Shown: positions 43,755-53,545 of the stretch, piece by piece
How positions within the stretch are numbered: the stretch's first letter is position 1
Layout: each line of letters begins with the position of its first letter
NCBI RefSeq assembly: GCF_030418125.1
Contig: NZ_JAUHTR010000006.1
Span: 124,001 to 188,000, forward strand
DNA length: 64,000 nt
Direction of reading: 5' to 3'
Source: Fictibacillus fluitans
Lineage (GTDB): Bacteria; Bacillota; Bacilli; Bacillales; Fictibacillaceae
Notes under the pieces: generated by a model
What the model saw: only the letters and a program-made list of their open reading frames with translations
What the model was told of the DNA's origin: nothing
Database searches by the model: none
Translations under genes and position numbers: made by a program

Positions 43755-44458
43755 CGGATTAACTCCTCCTTTACCGAATCAATGCGCTTTTGCAGGCTTG
43801 CTTTTCTTTCTGCCAGATCAGGCGATTCACTTAATTCCATTTGCTTCAGGATGTTTTCCCACTGATGCAGCTCACCCTTCCACTTATCGAAAAATACTTC
43901 ATTTTTCTCTTTCATGAGAAAAGGACCCAGAAGCAGTTCCAGCTCTTCTTTTTCTGTATAGGGCTGTTCTTTCTCAACCCGGTCGGCAACAAGAATTTCA
44001 TATATTTTGCCGTCCTCTTTAATAATTTCTTCATGCACAAGGATCCAGTTTTCTTTTTTAAGCCATTTTCTTAGTGTATCTGCACCAACATTGGGCTGCA
44101 GCACGAGCCTTTTTACTCCTTGAAGTTTCGTTTTTCCCTTTTCAAGAATGCTCGATATTAACTGCCCGCCCATTCCGCAAATCGTAATCACATCTGCCTC
44201 GTTCGGTGAGAGGATTTCCAATCCATCTCCCTTGCGCACCGATATTTTGTTTTGCAGATTGGCTGCCTGCACTTCATTGTGTGCAGATTGATAAGGACCT
44301 TCATTAACTTCACCGGCAATCGCATAGACCACCTGGTGCTCAAGGATTAAATAACATGGAAGATAGGCATGGTCTGAGCCAATATCCGCCATTACTGCCT
44401 CCCTGTGTACGTGGGCCGCAACTCTTTTCAGCCTCAGGGATAGATTATCTCGTTTCAT
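43751..44458 (-). CDS. trmK: tRNA (adenine(22)-N(1))-methyltransferase
   Basis: 235 residues. SAM-binding motif MADIGSDHAYLPCYL, ICGMGGQLI (motif IV) and LVLQPNVGADTLRKWL, then a C-terminal coiled coil that binds tRNA. Methylates A22 of tRNA (YqfN in B. subtilis). Coupled to yqfO through an ATGA overlap. Confidence 0.93.
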   Translation of the reverse strand: MKRDNLSLRLKRVAAHVHREAVMADIGSDHAYLPCYLILEHQVVYAIAGEVNEGPYQSAHNEVQAANLQNKISVRKGDGLEILSPNEADVITICGMGGQLISSILEKGKTKLQGVKRLVLQPNVGADTLRKWLKKENWILVHEEIIKEDGKIYEILVADRVEKEQPYTEKEELELLLGPFLMKEKNEVFFDKWKGELHQWENILKQMELSESPDLAERKASLQKRIDSVKEELIR

Positions 44459-44516
44459 TCATTCCACCTGCTTTTGATTTCATAGTTCTTATTATGAACA
44501 ACTGCTGTTTAAAAAA

Positions 44517-44567
44517 CAAAAAGCTGGCTCTTCACAACACATCGTGTTGTCCGGAGTCAGCTTTTCT
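44517..44567 (-). terminator. Terminator after cccA
   Basis: Composite hairpin: outer AAAAAGCTG(G)CTC with (GGAGT)CAGCTTTTT, inner ACAACAC/GTGTTGT, between cccA and trmK. Confidence 0.8.
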
Positions 44568-44568
44568 A

Positions 44569-44913
44569 TTATTTTTTCTTTGAAAGCCAATCAGCGATTA
44601 TTTGTTGCTCTTCACCTTTTACAACACCCGCTGGCATTCCGCCTGATTTACCATTTTTTATGATATTGGTAATCTGCTCTTTCTTATACTTGGCTCCTAC
44701 CTTTTGAAGATTCGGTCCTACCGCACCCTCGAGGTTTTGACCATGGCAGGATGCACAGTTTTGCTTGAATATTGCTGCCGGATCCAGGGCCGCCTGCTGC
44801 TTGTCTTTTTTCGCTTCTTCCTGCTTATGTATTCCCCAAAACGACATGCCGATAACGAGAATAATACCAATCACTGCAGTAAATATAAAAGGAATAAGCG
44901 GATTTCGTTTCAT
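44569..44913 (-). CDS. cccA: Membrane-anchored cytochrome c-550
   Basis: 114 residues. Uncleaved N-terminal helix (about 7-28), charged linker, then class I cytochrome c: haem motif [17 protein letters not shown] (Cys-Ser-Cys-His variant of CxxCH) and the Met ligand in SGGMPAGV. Electron carrier on the outer membrane face. ATG 44913 follows GGAGGAG. Position upstream of trmK matches B. subtilis. Confidence 0.94.
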   Translation of the reverse strand: MKRNPLIPFIFTAVIGIILVIGMSFWGIHKQEEAKKDKQQAALDPAAIFKQNCASCHGQNLEGAVGPNLQKVGAKYKKEQITNIIKNGKSGGMPAGVVKGEEQQIIADWLSKKK

Positions 44914-45105
44914 GATTTCTCCTCCTTCGTCTGTTATACAATTGATGTACTTTCTGTCTGGTTATGTAAGTGCTAACAATCCATATCCTATTTTACTTGA
45001 AAATAGAGTTGAAGGAAAGAAAAAGTTAAACTTTTGCTAGTTTTGTCAATCTTACACAAGTAGCAGGTCATAGCATTATCGGTGGCTGTGTCTCCTGCCA
45101 ATGAT

Positions 45106-45135
45106 GAAAAAAAACGTCCGCTTGGGCGGACGGAT
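45106..45135 (-). terminator. Terminator of the acyl-CoA operon
   Basis: Stem CGTCCGC/GCGGACG, loop of four, followed on the minus strand by eight T residues. Confidence 0.92.
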
Positions 45136-45137
45136 TT

Positions 45138-46763
45138 TCACCTAACCATGCCTTCTTTTACGTTCATCAGTCGCTGAGCCTCTTCACGAAGTTTATACTT
45201 TTGTATTTTTCCTGAAGCGGTCATTGGGTATTCATTCATAATGAAAATATGCTCCGGAATCTTAAATTTTGATATTTTACCCTGGCAATAATCCACCAAT
45301 TCTTCCTTAGCCAGCAGTTTCCCTTCCTTCAGCTGCACACAAGCCGCAACTTTTTCACCATATTTCTCATCAGGAACTCCGATTACCTGGACATCAAGAA
45401 TCGATGGATGGGAATATAAAAATTCTTCCACCTCACGAGGATATATATTTTCTCCACCCCGGATAATCATATCTTTTAAACGGCCTGTAATAGCGACGTA
45501 GCCGTCATTGTCCATTACCGCCAAATCACCGGTATGCAGCCAGCCTTCAGGATCAATGGCACTTGCTGTCGCTTCCGGCATTTTATAGTAACCTTTCATA
45601 ACATGATACCCTCTGGTACAGAGCTCTCCTTGCATACCCGCTTTCAAACGTTCTCCTGTAACAGGATCGATCACTTTAACATCAACCCCGGGATGAGGCT
45701 TTCCTACCGTTTCCACCCGTTTTTCAATGGGGTCGTCTGGAACAGTCTGTGTAAATACCGGTGAAGTTTCCGTCTGTCCATAAGCAATTGTAATTTCTGA
45801 CATACCCATTTTATCGATGACACTCTTCATTACTTCAATTGGACAAGTGGAGCCAGCCATTACACCTGTTCGAAGCGAGCCAAGGTGATAACTTTCAAAC
45901 TCCTCATGGTTCAACTCGGCGATAAACATGGTTGGAACGCCGTGAAGAGCCGTGCATTTTTCTTTTTCAACTGTTTCCAGCACTTCTTTTGGATTAAACT
46001 GCACAACCGGCACCATGGTTGCTCCAGCTGAAACGGCAGTGAGCGTCCCAATGACACATCCAAAACAATGAAAAAATGGAACAGGAATGCACAGGCGGTC
46101 GTCACAGGTGAGTTTCATAGCTGCTGCCAGCCGGTGCGCGTTGCCCAGTATATTGTTATGCGTCAGCATGACACCTTTTGGAAAACCGGTTGTTCCTGAA
46201 GTATATTGCATATTGATGACATCGTCCGGATGAAGGCTTTGTTCTCTTTGGGCAAGCTCTTCATCCGTGACATCTTCTCCGGCAGTCAGCATACCTTCCC
46301 ATGACAGCATACCGTCATGTTTTTCATTGCCCATAAATATCATTTTTTCAAGAAACGGAAATTCACCCTTTTTCCCCTGAACGGTTTGAGCCAGCTTCAC
46401 ATAGGATGTATCTTTAAATCCTTCGATCAGAAAAAGGGCTTTGGCATCGGACTGCTTGAGAAGGTACTCAAGTTCGTTTTGCTGATAACTTGTATTAACC
46501 GTTACAAGCACAGCGCCAGCTCGCGCTGACCCAAATTGAAGCAGTATCCACTCAGGAACATTGGTTGCCCAGACTGCAATGTGGTCCCCTTTACTGATCC
46601 CTAAAGCCATCAAACCTTTAGCCACTTTTTCGGTTAACTCATAAAATTCTTTATATGAATAACGGATTCCCAGCTTGCTGTAAACAACAGCTTCATGTGA
46701 CGCCAGTGAATGTGCCTGCCCTTCAAGGTATTTGCCAATTGTCAAAGAACCACTCACAGCCAT
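45138..46763 (-). CDS. Acyl-CoA ligase (AMP-binding), YngI-like
   Basis: 541 residues, cytosolic. AMP-binding motif YTSGTTGFPKGVMLTH, the FFHCFGCVIG segment, AYGQTETSPVF, TGDLAVMDNDGYVAITGR, KDMIIRGGENIYP and the catalytic Lys of MTASGKIQKYKLR. It activates a medium- or long-chain or branched carboxylic acid to its CoA ester. It follows the acyl-CoA dehydrogenase gene by 21 nt, so the pair should perform the first beta-oxidation steps. B. subtilis has a similar yngJ-yngI pair at another place. Confidence 0.9.
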   Translation of the reverse strand: MAVSGSLTIGKYLEGQAHSLASHEAVVYSKLGIRYSYKEFYELTEKVAKGLMALGISKGDHIAVWATNVPEWILLQFGSARAGAVLVTVNTSYQQNELEYLLKQSDAKALFLIEGFKDTSYVKLAQTVQGKKGEFPFLEKMIFMGNEKHDGMLSWEGMLTAGEDVTDEELAQREQSLHPDDVINMQYTSGTTGFPKGVMLTHNNILGNAHRLAAAMKLTCDDRLCIPVPFFHCFGCVIGTLTAVSAGATMVPVVQFNPKEVLETVEKEKCTALHGVPTMFIAELNHEEFESYHLGSLRTGVMAGSTCPIEVMKSVIDKMGMSEITIAYGQTETSPVFTQTVPDDPIEKRVETVGKPHPGVDVKVIDPVTGERLKAGMQGELCTRGYHVMKGYYKMPEATASAIDPEGWLHTGDLAVMDNDGYVAITGRLKDMIIRGGENIYPREVEEFLYSHPSILDVQVIGVPDEKYGEKVAACVQLKEGKLLAKEELVDYCQGKISKFKIPEHIFIMNEYPMTASGKIQKYKLREEAQRLMNVKEGMVR

Positions 46764-46784
46764 AGTCCACCCCTTTTACTGAAT

Positions 46785-47924
46785 TTAACAGCCAATTTCT
46801 CTAGCAATAACCATTCGTTGAATCTCGGATGTGCCTTCACCGATTTCTGTCAGTTTGGCATCTCTGAAATACCGCTCCACATGGTAGTCTCTCATATAGC
46901 CGTATCCCCCATGGATTTGAACCGCCTCAGAGCAAATCTGCATGCAGATCTCGGAAGCATAAAGTTTGGCCATAGCGGCTTCTTTTGAGAATTTTTTCCC
47001 CTGGTCTTTCAGCCATCCTGCTTTATAAACCATGTTCCGTGCCAGTTCAATCTTCATGGCCATATCCGCGAGTTTAAACTGAATCACCTGAAATTTGGAA
47101 AGAGAAGAACCGAATTGCTTCCTTTCTTTGGAATACGCAAGAGCTTTATCGTAGGCAGCCTGTGCAATTCCGACAGCCATCGCTCCGATTCCAATTCTTC
47201 CTCCGTCAAGGGTAATCAAAAATTGCTTAAAGCCGTCGCCGCGCTTTCCAAGGAGATTTTCCTCTGGAACTTTGACGCCGTCGAGAATTAATTCTGTGGT
47301 ATTAGACGAATGAAGTCCCATTTTTTCATAGTTATCTATTACCTTGAAGCCTTCAGCATTCGTCGGAACAATAATAGCACTGATTTCTTTCTTGCCATCA
47401 CTCTTTCCTGTAATCGCAGTTAGCGCCAGGTGTTTGGCATAACTGGCATTTGTGATATAGCACTTGCTTCCGTTGATAATCCATTGGCCGTCCTGCTCTG
47501 CCGCTGTGGTCTGCGTTCCTCCTGCATCTGAGCCAGCGTTCGGTTCGGTTAGTCCAAAAGCACCCATCGATTCACCTGTACAGATCGGCACAAGGTACTT
47601 TTGCTTTTGCTCTTCCGTACCAAACAAATAAAGAGGAGCACCTCCAAGAGATACATGAGCAGAATAGGTAATCCCAGCAGAACCACATGCCCGGCTGAGC
47701 TCTTCTACGGCAATAGCAAAAGATATGGTATCTGCTCCGCCGCCTCCATATTCTTCTGGAAAAGGAAGTCCCATGATTCCAAGCTTTGCAAGTTTTTGAA
47801 AAATTTCGAGAGGGAACTTTTTTTCCTTGTCGCGCTGTTCGGCACCCGGAGCCACCTCTTCATCCGCAAATTCCTTCATCATTTTTTGAATCATTGACTG
47901 TTCATCTGTTAACGCGTAATTCAT
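46785..47924 (-). CDS. Acyl-CoA dehydrogenase, YngJ-like
   Basis: 379 residues, FAD enzyme. FAD and substrate motifs [15 protein letters not shown] and [43 protein letters not shown], and the C-terminal [14 protein letters not shown] with the expected catalytic Glu. First gene of a two-gene operon with the acyl-CoA ligase. Ribosome site AAGGTGGG. Promoter and cre site upstream imply repression by glucose. Confidence 0.93.
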   Translation of the reverse strand: MNYALTDEQSMIQKMMKEFADEEVAPGAEQRDKEKKFPLEIFQKLAKLGIMGLPFPEEYGGGGADTISFAIAVEELSRACGSAGITYSAHVSLGGAPLYLFGTEEQKQKYLVPICTGESMGAFGLTEPNAGSDAGGTQTTAAEQDGQWIINGSKCYITNASYAKHLALTAITGKSDGKKEISAIIVPTNAEGFKVIDNYEKMGLHSSNTTELILDGVKVPEENLLGKRGDGFKQFLITLDGGRIGIGAMAVGIAQAAYDKALAYSKERKQFGSSLSKFQVIQFKLADMAMKIELARNMVYKAGWLKDQGKKFSKEAAMAKLYASEICMQICSEAVQIHGGYGYMRDYHVERYFRDAKLTEIGEGTSEIQRMVIAREIGC

Positions 47925-47959
47925 GCCAGACCCACCTTTTGTGTAATTTCACCATTGTG

Positions 47960-47973
47960 TGTAATCGCTTTCA
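47960..47973 (-). promoter_or_regulatory. cre site (CcpA operator) of the acyl-CoA operon
   Basis: Minus strand TGAAAGCGATTACA fits the consensus TGWNANCGNTNWCA at every position. It lies immediately downstream of the -10 element, where CcpA represses. Confidence 0.85.
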
Positions 47974-47978
47974 AGTTT

Positions 47979-48008
47979 ATTATAGATATAAAGGCAGAAT
48001 TTTTACAA
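47979..48008 (-). promoter_or_regulatory. Sigma-A promoter of the acyl-CoA operon
   Basis: TTGTAA, 18-bp spacer, perfect TATAAT, minus strand, 55 nt before the dehydrogenase start. Confidence 0.72.
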
Positions 48009-48041
48009 CATTAACATTTTTGATTTCTTTTATTTTTTTAC

Positions 48042-48057
48042 CTCATTTTGGAATGAG
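48042..48057. promoter_or_regulatory. Inverted repeat upstream of the acyl-CoA promoter
   Basis: CTCATT, four bases, AATGAG. It sits 34 bp upstream of the -35 element. It could be an operator of a fatty-acid regulator, but it does not match the B. subtilis FadR half-site order. Confidence 0.3.
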
Positions 48058-48137
48058 ATATTTTTCACAGGCATTTGCATTCCGTACGCAGAATCAGTAA
48101 AATACATTAATAAATGGTAAATTTGGAAATCAAACCG

Positions 48138-48167
48138 AAAAAAAAAGCCTGCCCTAAGGCAGACTTG
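48138..48167 (-). terminator. Terminator after sigA
   Basis: Stem AAGCCTGCC/GGCAGACTT (one G-U), loop of four, then on the minus strand a run of T. Confidence 0.9.
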
Positions 48168-48180
48168 ATCGTATACTATT

Positions 48181-49305
48181 CTATTCCAAAAAGTCCTTGA
48201 GTCTTTTGCTTCGGCTTGGATGGCGAAGTTTCCGAAGAGCTTTAGCTTCGATCTGACGAATCCGCTCACGTGTTACACCGAACACTTTGCCGACTTCTTC
48301 GAGCGTTCTCGTACGTCCGTCATCAAGGCCAAATCGTAAGCGAAGCACGTTCTCTTCCCTGTCTGTAAGGGTATCAAGAACATCTTCCAATTGTTCCTTT
48401 AAGAGCTCGTATGCTGCTGCCTCTGAAGGTGCAAGAGCATCTTGGTCTTCTATGAAATCTCCAAGATGGGAATCATCCTCTTCCCCGATTGGTGTTTCCA
48501 GAGATACCGGTTCTTGAGCAATTTTCAGAATCTCACGCACCTTGTCAGGTGTAAGTTCCATTTCTGCTCCAATTTCTTCCGGAGTTGGTTCACGTCCCAA
48601 ATCCTGAAGAAGCTGCCGTTGTACACGAATCAATTTATTGATCGTTTCAACCATGTGAACTGGAATACGGATGGTTCTTGCCTGATCAGCAATCGCTCGG
48701 GTAATTGCCTGTCTGATCCACCATGTGGCATAAGTACTGAACTTATATCCTTTACGGTAATCAAACTTTTCAACGGCTTTAATTAATCCCATGTTGCCTT
48801 CCTGAATCAGGTCAAGAAAAAGCATTCCGCGGCCCACGTAGCGTTTTGCTATACTGACTACGAGCCTGAGGTTAGCTTCCGCCAAACGGCGTTTTGCTTC
48901 CTCGTCACCTTCTTCAATACGCTTGGCAAGGGAAATCTCTTCTTCAGCGGAAAGAAGGTCAACACGGCCGATTTCTTTAAGGTACATTCTAACGGGGTCA
49001 TTTATTTTTACGCCTGGAGGAACACTCAAGTCGTTGAGGTCAAATTCCTCTTCTTCTTTACCGGCTTCAAACTTCGGTTCTTCCTCGTCGCTATCTGTTT
49101 CATCAGCAACTTCTACTCCTTGTTCTTCAAGGAAGTTGTAGAACTCATCCATTTGTTCTGAATCCTGTTCAAAAGGAGCCAGTTTATTAGTGATGACGGC
49201 ATACGTCAGCACCCCATTCTTTTTCCCTGCTTCAATTAGTTGCTCTTTTACTTGATCGATGGTTAATTCGCCTTCCGTCTCCTGACGGTTTGGTTTTTCA
49301 GCCAT
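48181..49305 (-). CDS. sigA: RNA polymerase primary sigma factor SigA
   Basis: 374 residues from ATG 49305 (MAEKPNRQ) behind GGAAGGAGGGG. Region 1.1 with acidic stretch ([20 protein letters not shown]), region 1.2 ([11 protein letters not shown]), region 2 ([20 protein letters not shown]), region 3, and region 4 ([20 protein letters not shown]) are complete. The vegetative sigma factor of group 1. Last gene of yqxD-dnaG-sigA. Confidence 0.97.
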   Translation of the reverse strand: MAEKPNRQETEGELTIDQVKEQLIEAGKKNGVLTYAVITNKLAPFEQDSEQMDEFYNFLEEQGVEVADETDSDEEEPKFEAGKEEEEFDLNDLSVPPGVKINDPVRMYLKEIGRVDLLSAEEEISLAKRIEEGDEEAKRRLAEANLRLVVSIAKRYVGRGMLFLDLIQEGNMGLIKAVEKFDYRKGYKFSTYATWWIRQAITRAIADQARTIRIPVHMVETINKLIRVQRQLLQDLGREPTPEEIGAEMELTPDKVREILKIAQEPVSLETPIGEEDDSHLGDFIEDQDALAPSEAAAYELLKEQLEDVLDTLTDREENVLRLRFGLDDGRTRTLEEVGKVFGVTRERIRQIEAKALRKLRHPSRSKRLKDFLE

Positions 49306-49338
49306 TCGATCCCCTCCTTCCACACTTCACCAAAAAAA

Positions 49339-51153
49339 TTATGAACCTTTTAACTCTTTTTGCATCTGAAGTATTTCCATTGCTATTTGGGCCGCTTTGG
49401 CAAAGTCCTGCCCGCGCTCCGCTTCCTTTTTGTGTTTCTCTTTACTCTGTATCTCCAACCATTTCGGATAGTTGGTGATCTGCCTTATATAATCACTCAT
49501 TTCCCTGTCGGAAAGATGTTCAATGACCGTCAGCATAGCCAGCTCGGACGCGATCTTTTTTAACCTTTCATCTTCAATGCGCTGCAGGAATAAACCAACA
49601 TTGGGCAAATTTCCTTCTTCATAGAAGGCGTATAAATATGCTGCAACTGCATTGTGTTCTTCAATGTTAAATGACGCTCCAATTGACTCCTGAACTTTAA
49701 TGGCCACATCAGTGTTTTTCAGCATATGTGCAAGAAGAATCCGTTCAGCATTATGATAGGCAGGCAAAAGCGGTTTGTTAAAATATGTTTTATACCTAGA
49801 ATTATTATTCCTGTTTGGTTCCACATTATCCTTTTTTCGCTTCTGCTGCTTAGCTGTAAGATACTGCTGCTGTTTAAGTGCCTCCAGAGAAAGGTTGAAT
49901 TCATCGGAAAGCTGCCGTAAATAATGGTCTTTTTCGACGGCATTAGACAGCCTGCTGATTTCCTTAATAACCTCTTCGATGTAGAGCATGCGTTCTCCTT
50001 CATCGTTGAGATTTTTCCCTCTTCTGAAATATTGAATTTTGAATGCCATTACGGTTAAACTTGCCCCTATTACATCCCTATTAAACTTCTCAGTGCCAAA
50101 TTTTTGAATGTAGTCATCGGGATCAAGTCCATCGGGCATTTGTGCAATTCTTACATTGACACCTGCTTTTTGGAGGATGGCGGAAGCCCGGAAAGCTGCT
50201 TCAACACCTGCATTGTCCGAATCATAGCAAATGACAACGGAAGGAACATTCCTTTTCAGCAGCTTAGCCTGCTCCTCAGTCAGTGAGGTACCGAGTGTAG
50301 CCACCCCGTTCTCCACACCAGCCCGCCAGGCAGCAATCGTATCAACGTAGCCTTCAAACAGTACCGCCTGCTCTTTCTTCCTCATTTGCGGCCTGGAGAG
50401 ATGGAGAGCATACAGGTTGTTCCCTTTATTAAACAGCATGGTTTCAGGGCTGTTTAAATACTTGGGTTCACCGCTGCCAAGAATCCTTCCTCCAAAGGCA
50501 ATGACCTTACCGTTTCTGTCCCATATCGGAAACATGATACGGCTTCGGAAACGGTCAAAGGGCTTTCCGTCAAAATCGCGTTTACCGAGCAAGCCCGCTT
50601 TTTCACAAAGGTCGAGCGAGAAATTTCTTCTCTTTAAGAAATTGGTCGCTGCATCCCATGAGTCAGGAGCAAAGCCAATCTGAAAACGGGTGATAACCTC
50701 ATCTGTAAATCCCCTGTTTTTCAAATATTCAAGCGCCTTGAGCCCTTGCTCAGTGTTGAGCAGATAGTGGTGATACAGCTTTGCCAATAGCTCATGGGCT
50801 TCTGTCATCACCGCCTTGTTATCGGCCGCCTTGGAGTTCCCAGGCTGGCGTTCCAGCTGAGGTAAATCTATTCCGGTTCGTTGTGCAATATGCTTGACGG
50901 CTTCCAGAAAGGAAAACCCTTCGATATTCATTAGAAAAGAAAAAGCATTTCCGCCTGCCCCGCAGCCAAAACAGTGATAAATCTGTTTGTCCGGTGAAAC
51001 GGAAAAAGAAGGAGATTTCTCACCGTGAAAAGGACATAACCCAAAATAGTTGCGCCCTTGTTTCTTTAAGTTTACGTATTCACTGACAAGCTCAACAATA
51101 TCTTGAGACGTTCGAACCTTTTCAATTAGTTCGTCCGGAATTCGTTCTGCCAT
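49339..51153 (-). CDS. dnaG: DNA primase
   Basis: 604 residues. N-terminal zinc finger Cys40-His43-Cys61-Cys64 (CPFHGEK, YHCFGCGAGG), the RNA polymerase domain with TOPRIM Glu in LFEGYVDTIAA and the acidic pair in CYDSDNAGVEA, and a helical C-terminal domain that binds DnaB-type helicase. Makes RNA primers at the fork. 33 nt upstream of sigA. Confidence 0.97.
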   Translation of the reverse strand: MAERIPDELIEKVRTSQDIVELVSEYVNLKKQGRNYFGLCPFHGEKSPSFSVSPDKQIYHCFGCGAGGNAFSFLMNIEGFSFLEAVKHIAQRTGIDLPQLERQPGNSKAADNKAVMTEAHELLAKLYHHYLLNTEQGLKALEYLKNRGFTDEVITRFQIGFAPDSWDAATNFLKRRNFSLDLCEKAGLLGKRDFDGKPFDRFRSRIMFPIWDRNGKVIAFGGRILGSGEPKYLNSPETMLFNKGNNLYALHLSRPQMRKKEQAVLFEGYVDTIAAWRAGVENGVATLGTSLTEEQAKLLKRNVPSVVICYDSDNAGVEAAFRASAILQKAGVNVRIAQMPDGLDPDDYIQKFGTEKFNRDVIGASLTVMAFKIQYFRRGKNLNDEGERMLYIEEVIKEISRLSNAVEKDHYLRQLSDEFNLSLEALKQQQYLTAKQQKRKKDNVEPNRNNNSRYKTYFNKPLLPAYHNAERILLAHMLKNTDVAIKVQESIGASFNIEEHNAVAAYLYAFYEEGNLPNVGLFLQRIEDERLKKIASELAMLTVIEHLSDREMSDYIRQITNYPKWLEIQSKEKHKKEAERGQDFAKAAQIAMEILQMQKELKGS

Positions 51154-51224
51154 GATTAAACACCGCTTTATTTACTTTCCTGCCTCAGAAAAAATTCAGA
51201 CAGGTAATATTTATTCGTTATAAA

Positions 51225-51695
51225 TTAATGAAGTCCTTCAATATTCGACAATAATTTTTGAAATTGTTCTGAGAACCGTTCCAGATCACTGTCACGGAAT
51301 TTGGATGGGCCTTTTGTCCGATTGCCTGCTCTTCTTTGTTTCCCGGAAATGTATCTTTCAAAAAGTATTTTTTCCATTTCTTCTTCGCGGTAAAGAAAAC
51401 CACGGGGATGAAAGGTTATTACACCTTTTGGAACGAGAATGCTCGCCAAGCCAAAGTCCTGTGTAACGGCAATATCTCCCTTCTTGGAATGATTCATAAC
51501 ATACAAATCTACTTCTTCCCGGTTGGAATCAACAAGCACCCATTCCACACCCGGCTCAGGGTCCGTGTAGTGAGCGTAAGAGATTACAAAAAACACCGGC
51601 ACTCCAATATCACGACAATGTTCGATAATTGCCTTTTTTATCGGAGCCGGGCATGCATCTCCATCAACCCATACTTTCACATTGGAATTTAGCAT
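51225..51695 (-). CDS. yqxD: YaiI/YqxD-family protein (DUF188)
   Basis: 156 residues. PIN-like motifs VWVDGDACPAP, VDSNREEVDLYVMN and GDIAVTQDFGLAS, with acidic residues suiting a metal nuclease site, though activity is not established for the family. First gene of the yqxD-dnaG-sigA operon, 71 nt before dnaG, as in B. subtilis. Confidence 0.92.
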   Translation of the reverse strand: MLNSNVKVWVDGDACPAPIKKAIIEHCRDIGVPVFFVISYAHYTDPEPGVEWVLVDSNREEVDLYVMNHSKKGDIAVTQDFGLASILVPKGVITFHPRGFLYREEEMEKILFERYISGKQRRAGNRTKGPSKFRDSDLERFSEQFQKLLSNIEGLH

Positions 51696-51871
51696 AAATT
51701 AAAATTCTACATCCTTCATGGAATTCCTTCTGTTAAAACCTTTTTGTCGAAGAAAACCTTTTTTTGTTTTACTGCTGTAGAAGAATGTTGTTTCATAGAA
51801 TTCAGCAAGCATGCCCTTTCTAAAGAACATTCCAGTCCTATTCTTGGTTGCATCGCTAACTTTTAATCACA

Positions 51872-51900
51872 ATTTTATATTATAACTAAAAATTTGTCAT
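51872..51900 (-). promoter_or_regulatory. Sigma-A promoter of the yqxD-dnaG-sigA operon
   Basis: ATGACA, 17-bp spacer, TAAAAT, minus strand, about 177 nt before yqxD. An overlapping TATAAT is an alternative -10. The long leader holds nothing else I recognise. Confidence 0.65.
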
Positions 51901-51923
51901 AATGCCAGAAAAAATAATCAGCA

Positions 51924-51960
51924 GGAAAAAGCGCACAAAATCTATTTGATTTCGTACGCC
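51924..51960 (-). terminator. Terminator after yqfL
   Basis: 12-bp stem with two G-U pairs (GCGTACGAAATC against GATTTTGTGCGC), loop of five, then TTTTT on the minus strand. It ends ccpN-yqfL. Confidence 0.8.
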
Positions 51961-51966
51961 ACAGTT

Positions 51967-52791
51967 TTATCTGTAATTTTTACCTGTGTAAATATTGTAG
52001 ATCATATTCGCCGATTCTTCGACCGCTTTGTTTGAAACATCTATGACTCTGCAGCCGATTCGGTCTATTGTTTTATTAAAATAATCAAGCTCCTGGCGTA
52101 TGCGGTCCATATTGGCATAATTCGCTTCTGAGTTTAATCCAAGAGCCATCAGTCTTTCCCGCCGGATATTATTTAGCTTTTCAGGTGTAATGCTTAAACC
52201 GAAGCACTTTTTGGCTGTAACCTTAAACAGTTCCTCTGGCGGCTCAACCTCCGGGACCAGCGGTACATTTGCCACTTTTAAACGCTTGTGGGCAAGATAC
52301 TGTGATAACGGAGTTTTCGAGGTTCTTGAAACTCCCACCAGAACAATGTCCGCCTTCAATATCCCGCGCGGATCTCTCCCGTCATCGTATTTGACGGCAA
52401 ATTCGATCGCTTCCACTTTTCTGAAATAATCGTCATCCAGTTGATGAACGATGCCTGGCTCATAACGCGGAACCTGCTGAAGCAGCTGCTGCATCTGGCT
52501 CATCATCGGCCCGATGATGTCTACTGCAACCACTCCTGATGCTAATGCCTGTTGAAGCAAGAACTCTTTCATTTCAGGTATAACCAGAGTGAACGCAATA
52601 AGGGCTTTGTGCTCTTTTGCCAGAGCTACTACTTCTTTAATGGTGCCCTGGTCCTCAACATAGGGTACTCGTTTCAATTCAATGGCTGCGGTATTAAACT
52701 GGCTGGCCGCCGCTTTCACCACAAGCTCTGCTGTTTCTCCAACAGAATCAGATACAATGTAAATCATTGGTCGATCTATTTTGTCAGTCAT
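51967..52791 (-). CDS. yqfL: Pyruvate, phosphate dikinase regulatory protein (DUF299)
   Basis: 274 residues. N-terminal [16 protein letters not shown] and the P-loop [11 protein letters not shown] are diagnostic. The family phosphorylates and dephosphorylates PPDK or PEP synthase, using ADP and Pi. In B. subtilis YqfL modulates CcpN activity; ccpN lies directly upstream here (22 nt), forming a gluconeogenesis-control operon. Confidence 0.93.
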   Translation of the reverse strand: MTDKIDRPMIYIVSDSVGETAELVVKAAASQFNTAAIELKRVPYVEDQGTIKEVVALAKEHKALIAFTLVIPEMKEFLLQQALASGVVAVDIIGPMMSQMQQLLQQVPRYEPGIVHQLDDDYFRKVEAIEFAVKYDDGRDPRGILKADIVLVGVSRTSKTPLSQYLAHKRLKVANVPLVPEVEPPEELFKVTAKKCFGLSITPEKLNNIRRERLMALGLNSEANYANMDRIRQELDYFNKTIDRIGCRVIDVSNKAVEESANMIYNIYTGKNYR

Positions 52792-52813
52792 TCTTACCTC
52801 CTGATAGTTAAGA

Positions 52814-53464
52814 TCAAAGGATCATTTCATCTCTGGCCAGTTCAACAAATGCCTTGGTGACGTTCGTTTTTGTAATTCTGCCCACGACTTCAAAGCCTTC
52901 GCCGCTTGATGCTTGCTTTACGACCGGAAGTCCGTCAATTTGCTTATCAATCATAATTTGTGCCACACCAAGCAAATGGTCTTCCTTAAAACAAAACGTG
53001 ATATTAGGCATCCTGGTCATTATAATGTTAATTGGAATGGCATTCAGTTCCTGTTTGCCCATGCTGGCTCTCAGCAGATCCTTTCGTGAAACCACACCTA
53101 CAAGATGGGATTGTTTATTTACAATAAACAGTGTTCCTACATCTTCCAAAAACATGGTACAGATTGCTTCATAAACCGTCGATGATTCTGAAACCACAAC
53201 CGGAATGGATGAAAATTCGTGTACCTGTATTTTTTTTATCTTCTCGGTCAATAGCTGCGATCCGGTTTTTCCAGTGTAAAAATAGCCTACGCGCGGCCTG
53301 GCATCCAAATAGCCGGCCATTGTGAGTATGGCAAGGTCAGGCCTCAGCGTGGCCCTTGTCAGGCTCAGCTGATCAGCAATGTGTTCCCCGGTTATCGGCC
53401 CATTATCTTTTACGATCTGCAATATTCTTTCTTGCCTTTTATTGAGTTCGATTGTTCGCACCAC
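52814..53464 (-). CDS. ccpN: Transcriptional repressor CcpN (HTH plus CBS pair)
   Basis: 216 residues. N-terminal helix-turn-helix (about 8-60; [20 protein letters not shown]) and two CBS domains (about 80-205; [34 protein letters not shown]). CcpN represses gapB and pckA on glucose, sensing ADP/ATP. Start is GTG 53464, which overlaps the likely AAGG site, so the true start may be a few codons later. Confidence 0.92.
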   Translation of the reverse strand: MVRTIELNKRQERILQIVKDNGPITGEHIADQLSLTRATLRPDLAILTMAGYLDARPRVGYFYTGKTGSQLLTEKIKKIQVHEFSSIPVVVSESSTVYEAICTMFLEDVGTLFIVNKQSHLVGVVSRKDLLRASMGKQELNAIPINIIMTRMPNITFCFKEDHLLGVAQIMIDKQIDGLPVVKQASSGEGFEVVGRITKTNVTKAFVELARDEMIL

Positions 53465-53503
53465 CTTAGCAAACTTTTAAATGTGTTATACTCTTAATTA
53501 AAC

Positions 53504-53509
53504 ATTATA
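53504..53509 (-). promoter_or_regulatory. Possible -10 element of ccpN
   Basis: Perfect TATAAT 39 nt before ccpN; no convincing -35 at 16-18 bp. Confidence 0.4.
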
Positions 53510-53545
53510 TACTAATTGAGGGAGCAAACGAAACCAAAACACAGG

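Noticed and set aside
48042-48057. FadR operator
   Set aside because: The repeat has TCATT-AATGA order, whereas the B. subtilis FadR site reads TGAATGA-TCATTCA; kept only as an unexplained repeat.
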